DNA of 64,000 bases, taken from assembly GCA_017446095.1 (NCBI GenBank), contig JAFSRN010000018.1:25080-89079 (forward strand), given 5' to 3'. Shown here piece after piece: positions 53,405-60,933 of the stretch. The notes under the pieces were generated by a model, which was given only the letters and a program-made list of their open reading frames with translations, was not told the origin of the DNA and did not search any database. Origin of the DNA: Eubacterium sp. Its GTDB lineage: Bacteria; Bacillota; Clostridia; Oscillospirales; Acutalibacteraceae. The translations under genes and the position numbers were made by a program. The first letter of the stretch is position 1; every line of letters begins with the position of its first letter.

Positions 53405-54613
53405 ATGTCTTTAATCGTTCAGAAGTTCGGCGGTTCGTCTGTGGCAGACGCCGAACGCGTTATGAACGTCGCTCGCATAGTAAGCGACACATACAAAAAA
53501 GGCAACGACGTTGTTGTGGTTGTTTCCGCACAGGGCGACACAACGGACGACCTTATTGCCAAAGCGGCACAAATCAATCCCAACGCACCTAAGCGCGAAA
53601 TGGATCAGCTTCTTGCAGCAGGTGAGGAAATCTCAATCTCGCTTCTCGCAATGGCTATTGAAACGCTTGGTTGCCCTGCAATCAGCCTTCTCGGCTGGCA
53701 GGCAGGCTTCAACACAAACTCTGTTTACGGCGCGGCAAGAATTAAAAATATCAAGCCTAACAGACTTCAGGCAGAGCTTGCAAAGCACAATATCGTAATC
53801 GTTGCAGGCTTCCAGGGCATCAACCGCTACGACGACCTCACCACCCTCGGCAGAGGCGGCTCGGACACCTCGGCAGTTGCTATCGCTGCTGCGCTGCACG
53901 CAGATAAATGCCAGATTTTCACCGACGTTGAGGGCGTTTACACCGCAGACCCGCGCAAGGTTGAGGGCGCAAAGAAGCTTAAGGAAATCACCTACGACGA
54001 AATGCTTGAGCTTGCAACGCTCGGCGCACAGGTGCTCAACAACCGCAGCGTTGAAATGGCTAAAAAATATTCTGTTGAACTTGAAGTTTTATCATCACTT
54101 AACCCGATTCCGGGTACTATCGTTAAGGAGGCAACTAAAATGGAAAAAATGTTAATTCGCGGCGTTACAAAGGATAAAGATGTGGCACTTGTGTCCGTAC
54201 TCGGAGTTAAGGATAATCCGGGCGTGGCGTTCAAGCTTTTCTCAAAGCTGTCACAGAAGAATATCAACGTAGACATCATTCTGCAGTCTTTCGGCAGGAA
54301 CAACACAAAGGACATCGTGTTCACAGTATCAAAGGATAACGGCCCCGTTGCAGTTGAACTCCTCAGCGATCTTGCTGTACTTGAAGGCGCAAAGTTCGTT
54401 TGCAATACAGACGTTGCAAAGGTTTCAATCGTCGGCGCAGGTATGGAGTCGCATCCCGGCACCGCTTCAAAGATGTTTGAGGCGCTGTACGAAAGAGGCA
54501 TCAACATCAAGATGATTTCCACATCGGAGATTAAGATTTCCGTAATCATCGACGCAGAGGATGCAGACAGAGCAGTTTCCGCAGTACACAACGCGTTTAT
54601 TCCAAACGACTAA
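53405..54613 (+). CDS. lysC: Aspartate kinase, monofunctional with tandem ACT domains
   Basis: 402 residues. KFGGSSVADAERVMNVA at the start, GRGGSDTSAVAIAAALHADKCQIFTDVEGVYTADPR, then two ACT domains from about residue 255 (VALVSVLGVKDNPGVAFKLFS, VSIVGAGMESHPGTASKMFEAL). First step to lysine, threonine and methionine; the ACT part is the feedback site. There is no T-box or lysine riboswitch upstream in the operon. Confidence 0.95.
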   Translation: MSLIVQKFGGSSVADAERVMNVARIVSDTYKKGNDVVVVVSAQGDTTDDLIAKAAQINPNAPKREMDQLLAAGEEISISLLAMAIETLGCPAISLLGWQAGFNTNSVYGAARIKNIKPNRLQAELAKHNIVIVAGFQGINRYDDLTTLGRGGSDTSAVAIAAALHADKCQIFTDVEGVYTADPRKVEGAKKLKEITYDEMLELATLGAQVLNNRSVEMAKKYSVELEVLSSLNPIPGTIVKEATKMEKMLIRGVTKDKDVALVSVLGVKDNPGVAFKLFSKLSQKNINVDIILQSFGRNNTKDIVFTVSKDNGPVAVELLSDLAVLEGAKFVCNTDVAKVSIVGAGMESHPGTASKMFEALYERGINIKMISTSEIKISVIIDAEDADRAVSAVHNAFIPND

Positions 54614-54960
54614 CAAGTATTAAAAAAGAGCCTTCGGGCGCCCTACATAAATAGGGTTGATTTTGCAATATAATATATAGGGCGAGGAGTAAAATCCTCG
54701 CCTTATTTCTATACCTGTTATATTTCCGTCTTGAACAGTAAAAAATGATTATTGTCAAATAACAATACTTAAAATAATGAAGGATATGTCAAAAGCAATC
54801 TCATAATATTATTTGCGTTTTTCTCTGCTGTTGAGCAGTAAAAAATCAACGAAAAACGGCGGATAGCTTTTATGTTAAAAAAATCAATTAATTGTGCCCT
54901 TAACATTTACAAATAAAAGATTTTATGTTATTATTGATTTATAAATCATTGAAAGGGTGC
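54614..54960. other. Gap after lysC: terminator and AT-rich sequence
   Basis: A hairpin GGCGAGGA-GTAAAA-TCCTCGCC (54681-54702) followed by TTATTTCTAT ends the operon. CGCCCTA (54639-54645) could pair instead with TAGGGCG (54678-54684), giving an alternative fold. The block AATATAATATATAGGGCG resembles that of the gap before rplN. From 54703 to 54960 the sequence is AT-rich with no gene. Confidence 0.5.
54681..54708 (+). terminator. Terminator after lysC
   Basis: An 8-bp perfect stem GGCGAGGA/TCCTCGCC, loop GTAAAA, followed by TTATTT. Confidence 0.75.
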
Positions 54961-54989
54961 TTGACAGATATGACAAGAAACGATAAACT
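54961..54989 (+). promoter_or_regulatory. Promoter of a candidate small RNA or leader
   Basis: TTGACA 54961-54966, a 17-bp spacer and TAAACT 54984-54989. Confidence 0.6.
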
Positions 54990-54995
54990 CGGTCT

Positions 54996-55076
54996 ATCTA
55001 TCTATCTATCGGATAATAGCGCCCGTTTGTACAAAAAAGATTTGACGCAGTTTGCTTAGGCATACTGCGTCTTTTT
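54996..55076 (+). ncRNA. Candidate small RNA or leader with CTAT repeats
   Basis: After the promoter comes a (CTAT)4 run, CGGATAATAGCGCCCG, and a hairpin GACGCAGT/ACTGCGTC (55044-55051 with 55064-55071) followed by TTTTTG. About 80 nt, no ORF. The middle resembles the small RNA at 57196 (CTATCCGATAG, TAGCCCG, TTGT). It could instead be an attenuator leader of the LRR gene 55 bp downstream. Confidence 0.5.
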
Positions 55077-55087
55077 GTATGTCAACG

Positions 55088-55112
55088 TAGGGGCGAATAT
55101 CATTCGCCCGCA
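55088..55112 (+). repeat. GTAGGG-type hairpin before the LRR gene
   Basis: GTAGGGGCGAAT-ATC-ATTCGCCC, the same design as the copies near 1593, 49467 and 50131, lies 20 bp upstream of the next start codon. Confidence 0.65.
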
Positions 55113-55130
55113 AAACGAAAGGAGAAATTT

Positions 55131-57125
55131 ATGAAAAAATCTTTATCATTAATTTTATCATTAGTAATGATAATCACAACCCTCGCGGTGCTGCCGTTTT
55201 CGGCAAGCGCGCTGCCGAAGATTGGCACGTTGGGCACCGAAGGTACCACGTATCTTTTTGAATCGGGTACCGTAGATATTAATGGCAAGGGAACAACAAT
55301 GCACAATTATACCAACACGGGCGAAGACGTTTCACCGTTTAAGAACAGCACCGAGATTAAAAAGGCTTTCATTATGAATACACCGAACATCGGCAGCTTT
55401 CTTTTTATAGGCTGTTCCAATTTAACGACAGTTGAGATAGTGAATGATACAACAACAATTGGTGACAACGCATTCTTCAACTGCACCTCGCTGGAAACCG
55501 TGGATTTTCATAATAAAGATGTGCTTACCACCGTCAAAGAGCAGGCATTCAGCGGTTGCACCGGTTTAAAGGAATTCAAGTTCCCCAAATCGTTGACAAT
55601 ACTCGGCAATTATGCTTTTGAGGGTTGCAGTAATCTGGAAAGAGTGATAATTCCCAATCCGAATTGTTATATCGGAGGTAATGCGTTTATAAACTGCGCC
55701 AAATTAAAGGGCTTTACGTATCCGGAAATCACGTCGCCGACGAAGGCGATTTTTGCCGGCGTGTTTTACGGTTGCAGTGCTATGAAGAAGGTTTCACTTC
55801 CCGGCAACATTGCGTATGTTGACTATTCTGCGTTTGAGGGTTGTACCGCGCTCACGGACGTTTACTTTGAGGGAACGCAGGAAAAATGGAACGCTATTTA
55901 TTGGCAACCCAATAATGACGCTGCGAAAAACGCCACCCTTCACTGCAACTGCGAATGGGGCTATTGCGGCGACAATGCGGAATACGTTTATAACAACGTT
56001 GATAAAACGCTGACCATCAGCGGCACGGGCAAGACGGACAATTACAACAATGATTTGGGTGCCGGCGCACCGTGGTATTCCTATAAGGACGATATTGAAT
56101 CCGTCGTGATAAAGGAAGGCATTACCGGAATAGGTCACTACAATTTTGCCGATGAGTCAAACCTTAAAAGTATCACAGTTCCAAAGAGTTTACAAAATTT
56201 CGGTAACTCTGCTTTCAATAACACTACTTCAATTACCGAAGTGAACTATGCGGGTGCGCAGAGCGAGTGGGAAGCTTCGCCGTTGAGCTCATACGGCACC
56301 TTTAACACTGCTACAGTTAATTATAACACATCGCCCGAGCCGGAACCCGAGCCGACGTTTGACGTAACCTATGATTTCAACGGCGGCACAAAGGACGGCA
56401 AGGGAACGTATGTAACGAAGCAGGTTGCCTTCGCACCCGATATCACGGCTGCAAACTTCATCGACGCTATGGGAGTTACTGCTCCTGCAGGCAAGGTGCT
56501 CGACGCGATTGAAATTAATGGCGTAAGATACGAGCTCGGCTCAAGCTACCTGCTCAATAAGAATACGACCTATAAATATATTTGGAAAGATATTGCACCT
56601 GTAGTAACTGCTACACCGAAAGCAACACTGTCTGCAACTTCCTACACCTACAACGGAAAGGTAAGAACTCCGTCTGTAACCGTAAAAGCCGGTAATACTG
56701 TTTTGAAAAAAGGTACCGATTATACCGTAAGCTTTGCCAAGGGCAGAAAGAATGTCGGCACTTACAAAGTTACTGTAACTTACAAAGGCAAGTACAGCGG
56801 AACGAAAACGCTCACTTTTAAGATTAATCCGAAAGGCACAAGCGTATCCAAGGTAACAAGCCCGAAGAAAAAGCAGCTTAAGGTTATATGGAAGAAACAG
56901 GCAACCCAGACAACGGGTTATCAGATTCAGTATTCGACCTCGAGTAAGTTTACAAAGAAAACAACAAAGACGGTTACTGTTTCAAAGAACAAGACCATGT
57001 CAAAGACCATCAGCAAGCTCACAAGCAAGAAAAAGTATTATGTAAGAATTCGCACCTACAAGACGGTTGGCAAGACAAAATACTATTCTGCTTGGAGCAA
57101 AGCAAAGAATGTAAAAGTAAAATAG
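55131..57125 (+). CDS. Secreted LRR protein with Ig-like and FN3-like tail
   Basis: 664 residues. Signal peptide of about 1-28 (SLSLILSLVMIITTLAVLPFSASA). LRR_5 repeats fill about 70-275 (TIGDNAFFNCTSLETV, FKFPKSLTILGNYAFEGCSNLERV). A second GTLTISGTGK-type block is near 295, a repeat-like domain near 410-490, then an Ig-like domain (LSATSYTYNGKVRTPSVTVKAGNTVLKKGTDYTVSFAKGRKNVGTYKVTVTYKGKYSG without the full row implied here) and an FN3-like Lys/Thr-rich end (YYVRIRTYKTVGKTKYYSAWSK). Probably an adhesin or wall-associated protein; ligand unknown. Confidence 0.8.
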   Translation: MKKSLSLILSLVMIITTLAVLPFSASALPKIGTLGTEGTTYLFESGTVDINGKGTTMHNYTNTGEDVSPFKNSTEIKKAFIMNTPNIGSFLFIGCSNLTTVEIVNDTTTIGDNAFFNCTSLETVDFHNKDVLTTVKEQAFSGCTGLKEFKFPKSLTILGNYAFEGCSNLERVIIPNPNCYIGGNAFINCAKLKGFTYPEITSPTKAIFAGVFYGCSAMKKVSLPGNIAYVDYSAFEGCTALTDVYFEGTQEKWNAIYWQPNNDAAKNATLHCNCEWGYCGDNAEYVYNNVDKTLTISGTGKTDNYNNDLGAGAPWYSYKDDIESVVIKEGITGIGHYNFADESNLKSITVPKSLQNFGNSAFNNTTSITEVNYAGAQSEWEASPLSSYGTFNTATVNYNTSPEPEPEPTFDVTYDFNGGTKDGKGTYVTKQVAFAPDITAANFIDAMGVTAPAGKVLDAIEINGVRYELGSSYLLNKNTTYKYIWKDIAPVVTATPKATLSATSYTYNGKVRTPSVTVKAGNTVLKKGTDYTVSFAKGRKNVGTYKVTVTYKGKYSGTKTLTFKINPKGTSVSKVTSPKKKQLKVIWKKQATQTTGYQIQYSTSSKFTKKTTKTVTVSKNKTMSKTISKLTSKKKYYVRIRTYKTVGKTKYYSAWSKAKNVKVK

Positions 57126-57131
57126 AAAAAA

Positions 57132-57153
57132 CAGGGTGGCATTTACCACCCTG
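57132..57153 (-). terminator. Hairpin before the small RNA, T-rich on the minus strand
   Basis: CAGGGTGG/CCACCCTG with loop CATTTA. On the minus strand it is followed by TTTTTTCTATTTTAC, so it ends minus-strand transcripts; on the plus strand no T tract follows. It could end a long read-through toxin message. Confidence 0.6.
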
Positions 57154-57160
57154 AAAACTA

Positions 57161-57189
57161 TTGACAATTTGAAATTATCTTTGTATAAT
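57161..57189 (+). promoter_or_regulatory. Strong promoter of the candidate antitoxin RNA
   Basis: Perfect TTGACA 57161-57166, a 17-bp spacer, perfect TATAAT 57184-57189. No good start codon with a ribosome-binding site and ORF follows. Confidence 0.85.
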
Positions 57190-57195
57190 ATAAAT

Positions 57196-57285
57196 GAACA
57201 AGGAGCTATCCGATAGACGGTTAGCCCGAGTTGTTAGAAAATAATCGTCCTAACTAATTCGAACTGGTAGGGCGGTTATTTTTTT
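57196..57285 (+). ncRNA. Candidate antitoxin RNA of a type I toxin-antitoxin locus
   Basis: About 90 nt. It contains GACGGTTAGCCC (57216-57227), which is inverted at 57398-57409. It ends in a 13-bp stem with two G-T pairs (57240-57252 with 57268-57280) followed by a T run. The terminator stem overlaps the 3' end of the micro-ORF on the other strand, so the two RNAs are complementary there. Layout resembles RNAII of the par/Fst locus; function is inferred. Confidence 0.65.
57240..57285. terminator. Bidirectional terminator shared by toxin and small RNA
   Basis: AATAATCGTCCTA pairs with TAGGGCGGTTATT. T-rich sequence follows on both strands (TTTTT on plus, TTTTCT on minus). The stop codon of the minus-strand micro-ORF lies in this stem. 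Confidence 0.75.
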
Positions 57286-57344
57286 GACGCAAAAATAATG
57301 ACTATTATAAGTACGAGAGTAATTATAAGGTAGTAATATTCCAT
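57276..57344 (-). CDS. 22-residue hydrophobic peptide, candidate type I toxin
   Basis: Begins MEYYYLII, has a run of Ile/Leu/Val/Thr that would span a membrane, and ends FASKK with two lysines, like other small membrane toxins. ATG 57344 (minus) is preceded at 5 bases by AGGGGGTGATGAC, which pairs extensively with the 16S tail. Upstream on the same RNA are GGAGGT-AAG-ACCTCC (57439-57453) and AGAGGGC-ATT-GCCCTCT hairpins that could hide it. No family is recognised by name. Confidence 0.6.
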   Translation of the reverse strand: MEYYYLIITLVLIIVIIFASKK

Positions 57345-57461
57345 GTCATCACCCCCTAAATCAGATTTAGAGGGCAATGCCCTCTATGTGAAATAAAGGG
57401 CTAACCGTCCACCGTTTTTTCGTGATAAACTCCTTGCCGGAGGTCTTACCTCCTTACCAAT

Positions 57462-57490
57462 ATTATACTATATTCACCCATAAAAGTAAA
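57462..57490 (-). promoter_or_regulatory. Promoter of the candidate toxin message
   Basis: On the minus strand TTTACT (57490-57485), a 17-bp spacer and TATAAT (57467-57462). Transcription would start near 57455 and give a leader of about 110 nt before the micro-ORF. Confidence 0.65.
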
Positions 57491-57684
57491 GAACGCAAAG
57501 CCCTTTTGATACAGAGTGTCAAAAGTGCCATTGCGTTACTATCGGTTACGGCAACAAAAAACAGACCGAAGAGTTTTGATTCTCTTTCGGTCTGTACACC
57601 TTATTTATGTCGGGTGTCCCTTGCGGCTCTTTTTTGTTTTACGTTTTAAGTTTTAAGCTTAGGGTTTAAAGCTATAAGTTTTAC
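57491..57684. repeat. Heptad array (copy 11) and gap before the methyltransferase
   Basis: GTTTTAA, GTTTTAA, GCTTAGG, GTTTAAA, GCTATAA, GTTTTAC run in 7-base register from 57643 to 57684, and the methyltransferase stop codon (57681-57683) is within the last unit. From 57491 to 57640 no gene is seen; a CTTTCGGTCTG/CAGACCGAA palindrome is at 57572-57595. Confidence 0.65.
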
Positions 57685-58349
57685 CATATAAACGGAATAA
57701 CCTTGTACTTTACGCGCTGTTTGTATTCGGTGTAGCCCTGCAAGCCTTCTTCAAGCACCTGCTCTTCGTTTTTTATACGCACCGCGATAATCGGGATGTA
57801 AAGCAGCAGAATTGCAAACGAAATAGGCGAGCCTAAAATCACACCCATTGCAAGGAACAAAAACAGCGTTGCCGAGTACATCGGGTGGCGCACAATGCCG
57901 TAAAGTCCTGTGTCGATTACCTTTTGATTTTGCTGAACCTCAACCGTGCGCGAAAGATAGGTGTTTTCTCTCATCACCTCTGCATACATCGCGTAGGCTG
58001 CCAAAAACACAACAGCAGCCGCCCACACAGCCCAGTCGGGGAAGGCAATCCATTTAAAGCGGAAGGTCAGTCCGGCAACTATAAACGCCGCAAGGAACAT
58101 CACTGCGCTCAGCACAACAACCGCCTTTTGCTCGTTTTCCTCCTCCTTGGCGTTCAGCCGCTTTTCAAGCAACTCTGGGTTTTTGAATATCAGAATTATG
58201 CCTGCAATAAACATTGGCACAAACAGCACAGCAATAAACAGCCAGCCGTTGAGGTAACCGAATGTTCCTGCCGGCAAAAAGAGTATCGCTGCGCAACCCA
58301 AAAGCCCTATAAGGAACTTCAGCAGCGCTTTTAAACACAGATTTTTCAT
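57681..58349 (-). CDS. ICMT/PEMT-like membrane methyltransferase
   Basis: 222 residues with about five membrane helices. The C-terminal half has GLYGIVRHPMYSATLFLFLAMGVILGSP and KNEEQVLEEGLQGYTEYKQRVKYKVIPFIW, the conserved RHPxY and E-x3-L pattern of isoprenylcysteine/phospholipid methyltransferases. It methylates a lipid or lipid-linked acceptor with SAM; substrate unknown. It is followed on the same strand by a TMEM175-like gene upstream. Confidence 0.83.
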   Translation of the reverse strand: MKNLCLKALLKFLIGLLGCAAILFLPAGTFGYLNGWLFIAVLFVPMFIAGIILIFKNPELLEKRLNAKEEENEQKAVVVLSAVMFLAAFIVAGLTFRFKWIAFPDWAVWAAAVVFLAAYAMYAEVMRENTYLSRTVEVQQNQKVIDTGLYGIVRHPMYSATLFLFLAMGVILGSPISFAILLLYIPIIAVRIKNEEQVLEEGLQGYTEYKQRVKYKVIPFIW

Positions 58350-58367
58350 AGTGTTAACCTCAACAAA

Positions 58368-58916
58368 TCAAGCCTTTTTGCGTTTCTTTTCGGGGAAAAT
58401 CCACCAGCACGATACCACGGCAACCGCAATATACGCCGCAATCGGGCAAAAGCCGCCGAGCATCGCCGCGCCAGTGTATGTAATCAGGCTGACTATGCTG
58501 CGCAAGCCTAACTTGACCTTCTTCCCGTTTTCGCGCAGAATAAGGCAGTACATAAGGTGGAAGGTTATGCACGCAAGCGTCATATCTAAAAAGTAGACCG
58601 AAAGCGGCGCCCACGACGACGGATATGTGCCTACCCACGCCGTTGTAAACGGGATAAACGACATTGAAAAAAGCCATGCGATATTACACCACAGGATTTT
58701 TACGTTTACCTGCTCCGCATCGTGAAAAATCTGGTGGTGGTTAACCCAGTAAATCGCAATAAACACGTAACTCAGCAGGTACGCAAGCAGCGTGGGCAAA
58801 AGGTGCAGCAAGTCTTTAATGCCGTCGCTCACGGGCTGCTTGAGTTCAAGTATCATAATTGTAATAATAATCGCCAGCACACCGTCGCTGAACGCTTCAA
58901 GTCTGTTCTTTTCCAT
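58368..58916 (-). CDS. TMEM175-like (DUF1211) membrane protein
   Basis: 182 residues, five to six membrane helices. Starts MEKNRLEAFSDGVLAIIITIMILEL; the FSD motif after an arginine is the hallmark of TMEM175 family potassium channels. A bacterial member would form a tetrameric K+ channel. It lies 18 bp upstream of the methyltransferase and the two may share a message. Confidence 0.87.
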   Translation of the reverse strand: MEKNRLEAFSDGVLAIIITIMILELKQPVSDGIKDLLHLLPTLLAYLLSYVFIAIYWVNHHQIFHDAEQVNVKILWCNIAWLFSMSFIPFTTAWVGTYPSSWAPLSVYFLDMTLACITFHLMYCLILRENGKKVKLGLRSIVSLITYTGAAMLGGFCPIAAYIAVAVVSCWWIFPEKKRKKA

Positions 58917-59073
58917 ATTTTTCCCCCAGTGATTTTATAGGTTTATTATACAACACGCGGAGTCAAAACACAACAGTAAACAGCAAAGCGCAGCGTTGTT
59001 GATAAAGAAGAATCTGGAAGTTGGACAAATAATTCTCGACTGTTATTCGTACACAACAAATATATTATATAGT

Positions 59074-59101
59074 CAAAGGCAGCGTTTTTTCGTTGCCTTT
59101 G
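59074..59101 (+). terminator. Hairpin upstream of the GGDEF gene
   Basis: CAAAGGCAGCG (59074-59084) pairs with CGTTGCCTTTG (59091-59101), loop TTTTTT. It overlaps the -35 box of the next promoter, so it may act as an operator or terminator. Confidence 0.5.
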
Positions 59102-59121
59102 CTTTGCTTTTGTGGTATAAT
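59093..59121 (+). promoter_or_regulatory. Promoter of the diguanylate cyclase gene
   Basis: TTGCCT 59093-59098, a 17-bp spacer and TATAAT 59116-59121; AAAGGAG precedes ATG 59161. Confidence 0.65.
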
Positions 59122-59160
59122 TAAATTTAAAGCACAAGTTCCAAAAAGGAGTTTTAATCT

Positions 59161-60234
59161 ATGTTTATGGAATATCTGCTGCAGAACTGGTCGCTGCTGC
59201 TGATTTTGCCTGCATTCGCAATTGCGCTTGATATAACGGTTTTTCTCGATAAGAAAACAATCAGGCGTATGTTTTTTCTGATTGGGTTTGTTTTCCTGCT
59301 TTCAATTTTTGTTTTTGCAGAGTTTAACGTTCCCGCAGTTAAGGATAACCGCATAATTCGCGCAATTTTTATGGCAATACGCTACAGCTCAACGCCCCTG
59401 ATTATTGCCCAGATTATCTACACTTTTGTTAAAAAGCAAAACCGATATATATTCATTCCCGCAATTTTGCTGACGGTTATTGACTTTATTTCAATACCAA
59501 CGGGAATAGTTTTCAAAATCGCTGAGGACAACAGCTTTTCAAGAGGAGCGCTCGGCTATCTTCCGTTTATCACGGTTGGACTATATGCAATCGCGATTGT
59601 TGTTCTTCTGTTTAAGAGGAGTAACAAAAAATGGATGGAAATCGCGCCGATTATTTTTCTTTGCATTGCGCTACTCTCGCAGGTTATCTTCCCGTTTGTT
59701 TACGGAAGCGATTTTTCAAAGGTTTTCTGCCCGACGCTTGGCATTGCGCTTTTTATCTATTACGTTTTCGAAATCCTTCAGCAAACAAAAAAGGATTCCT
59801 TAACAGGACTTTTAAACCGCTACGCTTTTGAAACGGATATCAGCAGCAACACCGAGGACATCACCGCGCTGATTTCACTTGATATGAACGGTCTCAAGGC
59901 GCTCAACGACACGCAGGGTCACCAAGCAGGAGACGAAGCGCTGCTTACCCTCGCACTTTGTATGAACCGCGCGCTGAAAAGCAGGCAGTATGCCTACCGC
60001 ATCGGCGGTGACGAATTCGCAATAATCTGCCGAAAGGCTTCCGAAGAGGACGTTTCGGCGCTTGTCAGCCGAATAAAAAGCAACATCAGCGAAACAAAAT
60101 ACCACTGCTCAATCGGCTTTTGCTGCTGCGAAGACGAAGCAAGGGATATTGAGGATATGCTAAGAAAATCGGATATGATGATGTATGACGATAAAAAACG
60201 CTACTATGAAGAGAATAATTTAAAAAGCAGATGA
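59161..60234 (+). CDS. Membrane-bound diguanylate cyclase (GGDEF)
   Basis: 357 residues. Six or seven N-terminal membrane helices (about 1-205) and a GGDEF domain with DSLTGLLNRYAFE, LDMNGLKALNDTQGHQAGDEAL and RIGGDEFAI (GGDEF 282-286). Active-site residues are intact, so it should make cyclic di-GMP. The inhibitory RxxD site is absent (KSRQ at that position). No EAL or PilZ gene is near. Single-gene unit. Confidence 0.9.
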   Translation: MFMEYLLQNWSLLLILPAFAIALDITVFLDKKTIRRMFFLIGFVFLLSIFVFAEFNVPAVKDNRIIRAIFMAIRYSSTPLIIAQIIYTFVKKQNRYIFIPAILLTVIDFISIPTGIVFKIAEDNSFSRGALGYLPFITVGLYAIAIVVLLFKRSNKKWMEIAPIIFLCIALLSQVIFPFVYGSDFSKVFCPTLGIALFIYYVFEILQQTKKDSLTGLLNRYAFETDISSNTEDITALISLDMNGLKALNDTQGHQAGDEALLTLALCMNRALKSRQYAYRIGGDEFAIICRKASEEDVSALVSRIKSNISETKYHCSIGFCCCEDEARDIEDMLRKSDMMMYDDKKRYYEENNLKSR

Positions 60235-60640
60235 TTGAAAATCAAAACCTCCGCTGTGAACTGCACCAATTTGTGTAGACAGTACAAAAAAGACTGCTTA
60301 ATTTAGAATATTGAGTTTTACGCAACGAACTGACATCTTTGTTTCAAGGGTGTCAGTTTTGTTTATTTCTTTTTTATAACTGAAAGGCAGATGTAATTAT
60401 ATTGTATTTTGTCTGCGGTAAAAAATGACGAGAAGGCAAACACAGATGTGTTCACTCGGTTATTGGTACGCTGGAAGGGACGGCGTATTGCTACGCAATC
60501 CGCGTGGCTTGGCGACCCAAGCCTCCGGCTTCGGTACCGGTCTGCGCCGCTCTTCGCTAAAAACATCACACCGTGATGTTTTATTGACGCTCAGACCCTC
60601 TCAGGCTTCGAGCCCCTTCTCAGCGTACATAACAAAAAGA
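60235..60640. other. Gene-free stretch with a tRNA-end duplicate and hairpins
   Basis: 60463-60481 repeats TTGGTACGCTGGAAGGGAC, the tail of the tRNA-Arg half at 60669-60687, in the same orientation. 60601-60630 holds a degenerate copy of the tRNA T-arm on the minus strand (GTACGCTGAGAAGGGGCTCGAAGCC). Between them are GCGTA-TTGC-TACGC, GGCTTGG-CGA-CCCAAGCC and AAACATCAC-ACC-GTGATGTTT stems. No credible gene is present. Confidence 0.55.
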
Positions 60641-60664
60641 CAGGATACCCGAATGGGTATCCTG
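60641..60664 (-). terminator. Terminator of the minus-strand tRNA-Arg
   Basis: CAGGATACCC-ATTC-GGGTATCCTG, a perfect 10-bp stem, followed on the minus strand by TCTTTTTG, directly after the tRNA CCA end. Confidence 0.85.
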
Positions 60665-60669
60665 CTTTT

Positions 60670-60714
60670 TGGTACGCTGGAAGGGACTCGAACCCCCGAC
60701 CTACTGGTTCGTAG
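60670..60714 (-). tRNA. 3' half of tRNA-Arg(ACG), broken in the anticodon loop
   Basis: Minus strand: anticodon loop CTACGAA (ACG), stem strand CCAGT, variable AGGTC, T arm GGGGGTTCGAGTCCCTT, acceptor CCAGCGT, A, then CCA at 60672-60670. The 5' strand that should pair with the anticodon stem (ACTGG) is missing; the sequence diverges right at the loop. That is where many integrases cross over, so this looks like an attachment-site half. The intact tRNA is expected beyond the right edge of the window (inference). Confidence 0.7.
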
Positions 60715-60933
60715 AATGGCTCGGCTCCCTGAATATAGCGCTTTCGTACGAATTTGGCGGCATTGTCCAGACTTTTTGGCGAGCATTTTACATTTGGCGC
60801 TCTTTTGCGCTGTTCTCCAGATTTCCGTTGTGGTCAAAATTGTGGTCAAAAAACGATAATTATTAGCTCAATTATTTCTCTGGACTTTGACGGTGAGTTG
60901 TGGTATTGCTTTTGGTTGAAAGGAGTGTCCAAT

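Noticed and set aside
55002-55017. (CTAT)4 considered as a phase-variation switch in a gene
   Set aside because: It is not in any reading frame of a gene, so it cannot switch a frame; only an effect on RNA length or promoter spacing is possible.
60463-60630. A second tRNA gene left of the tRNA-Arg half
   Set aside because: Only short fragments resemble tRNA ends; no cloverleaf with an anticodon arm can be made.
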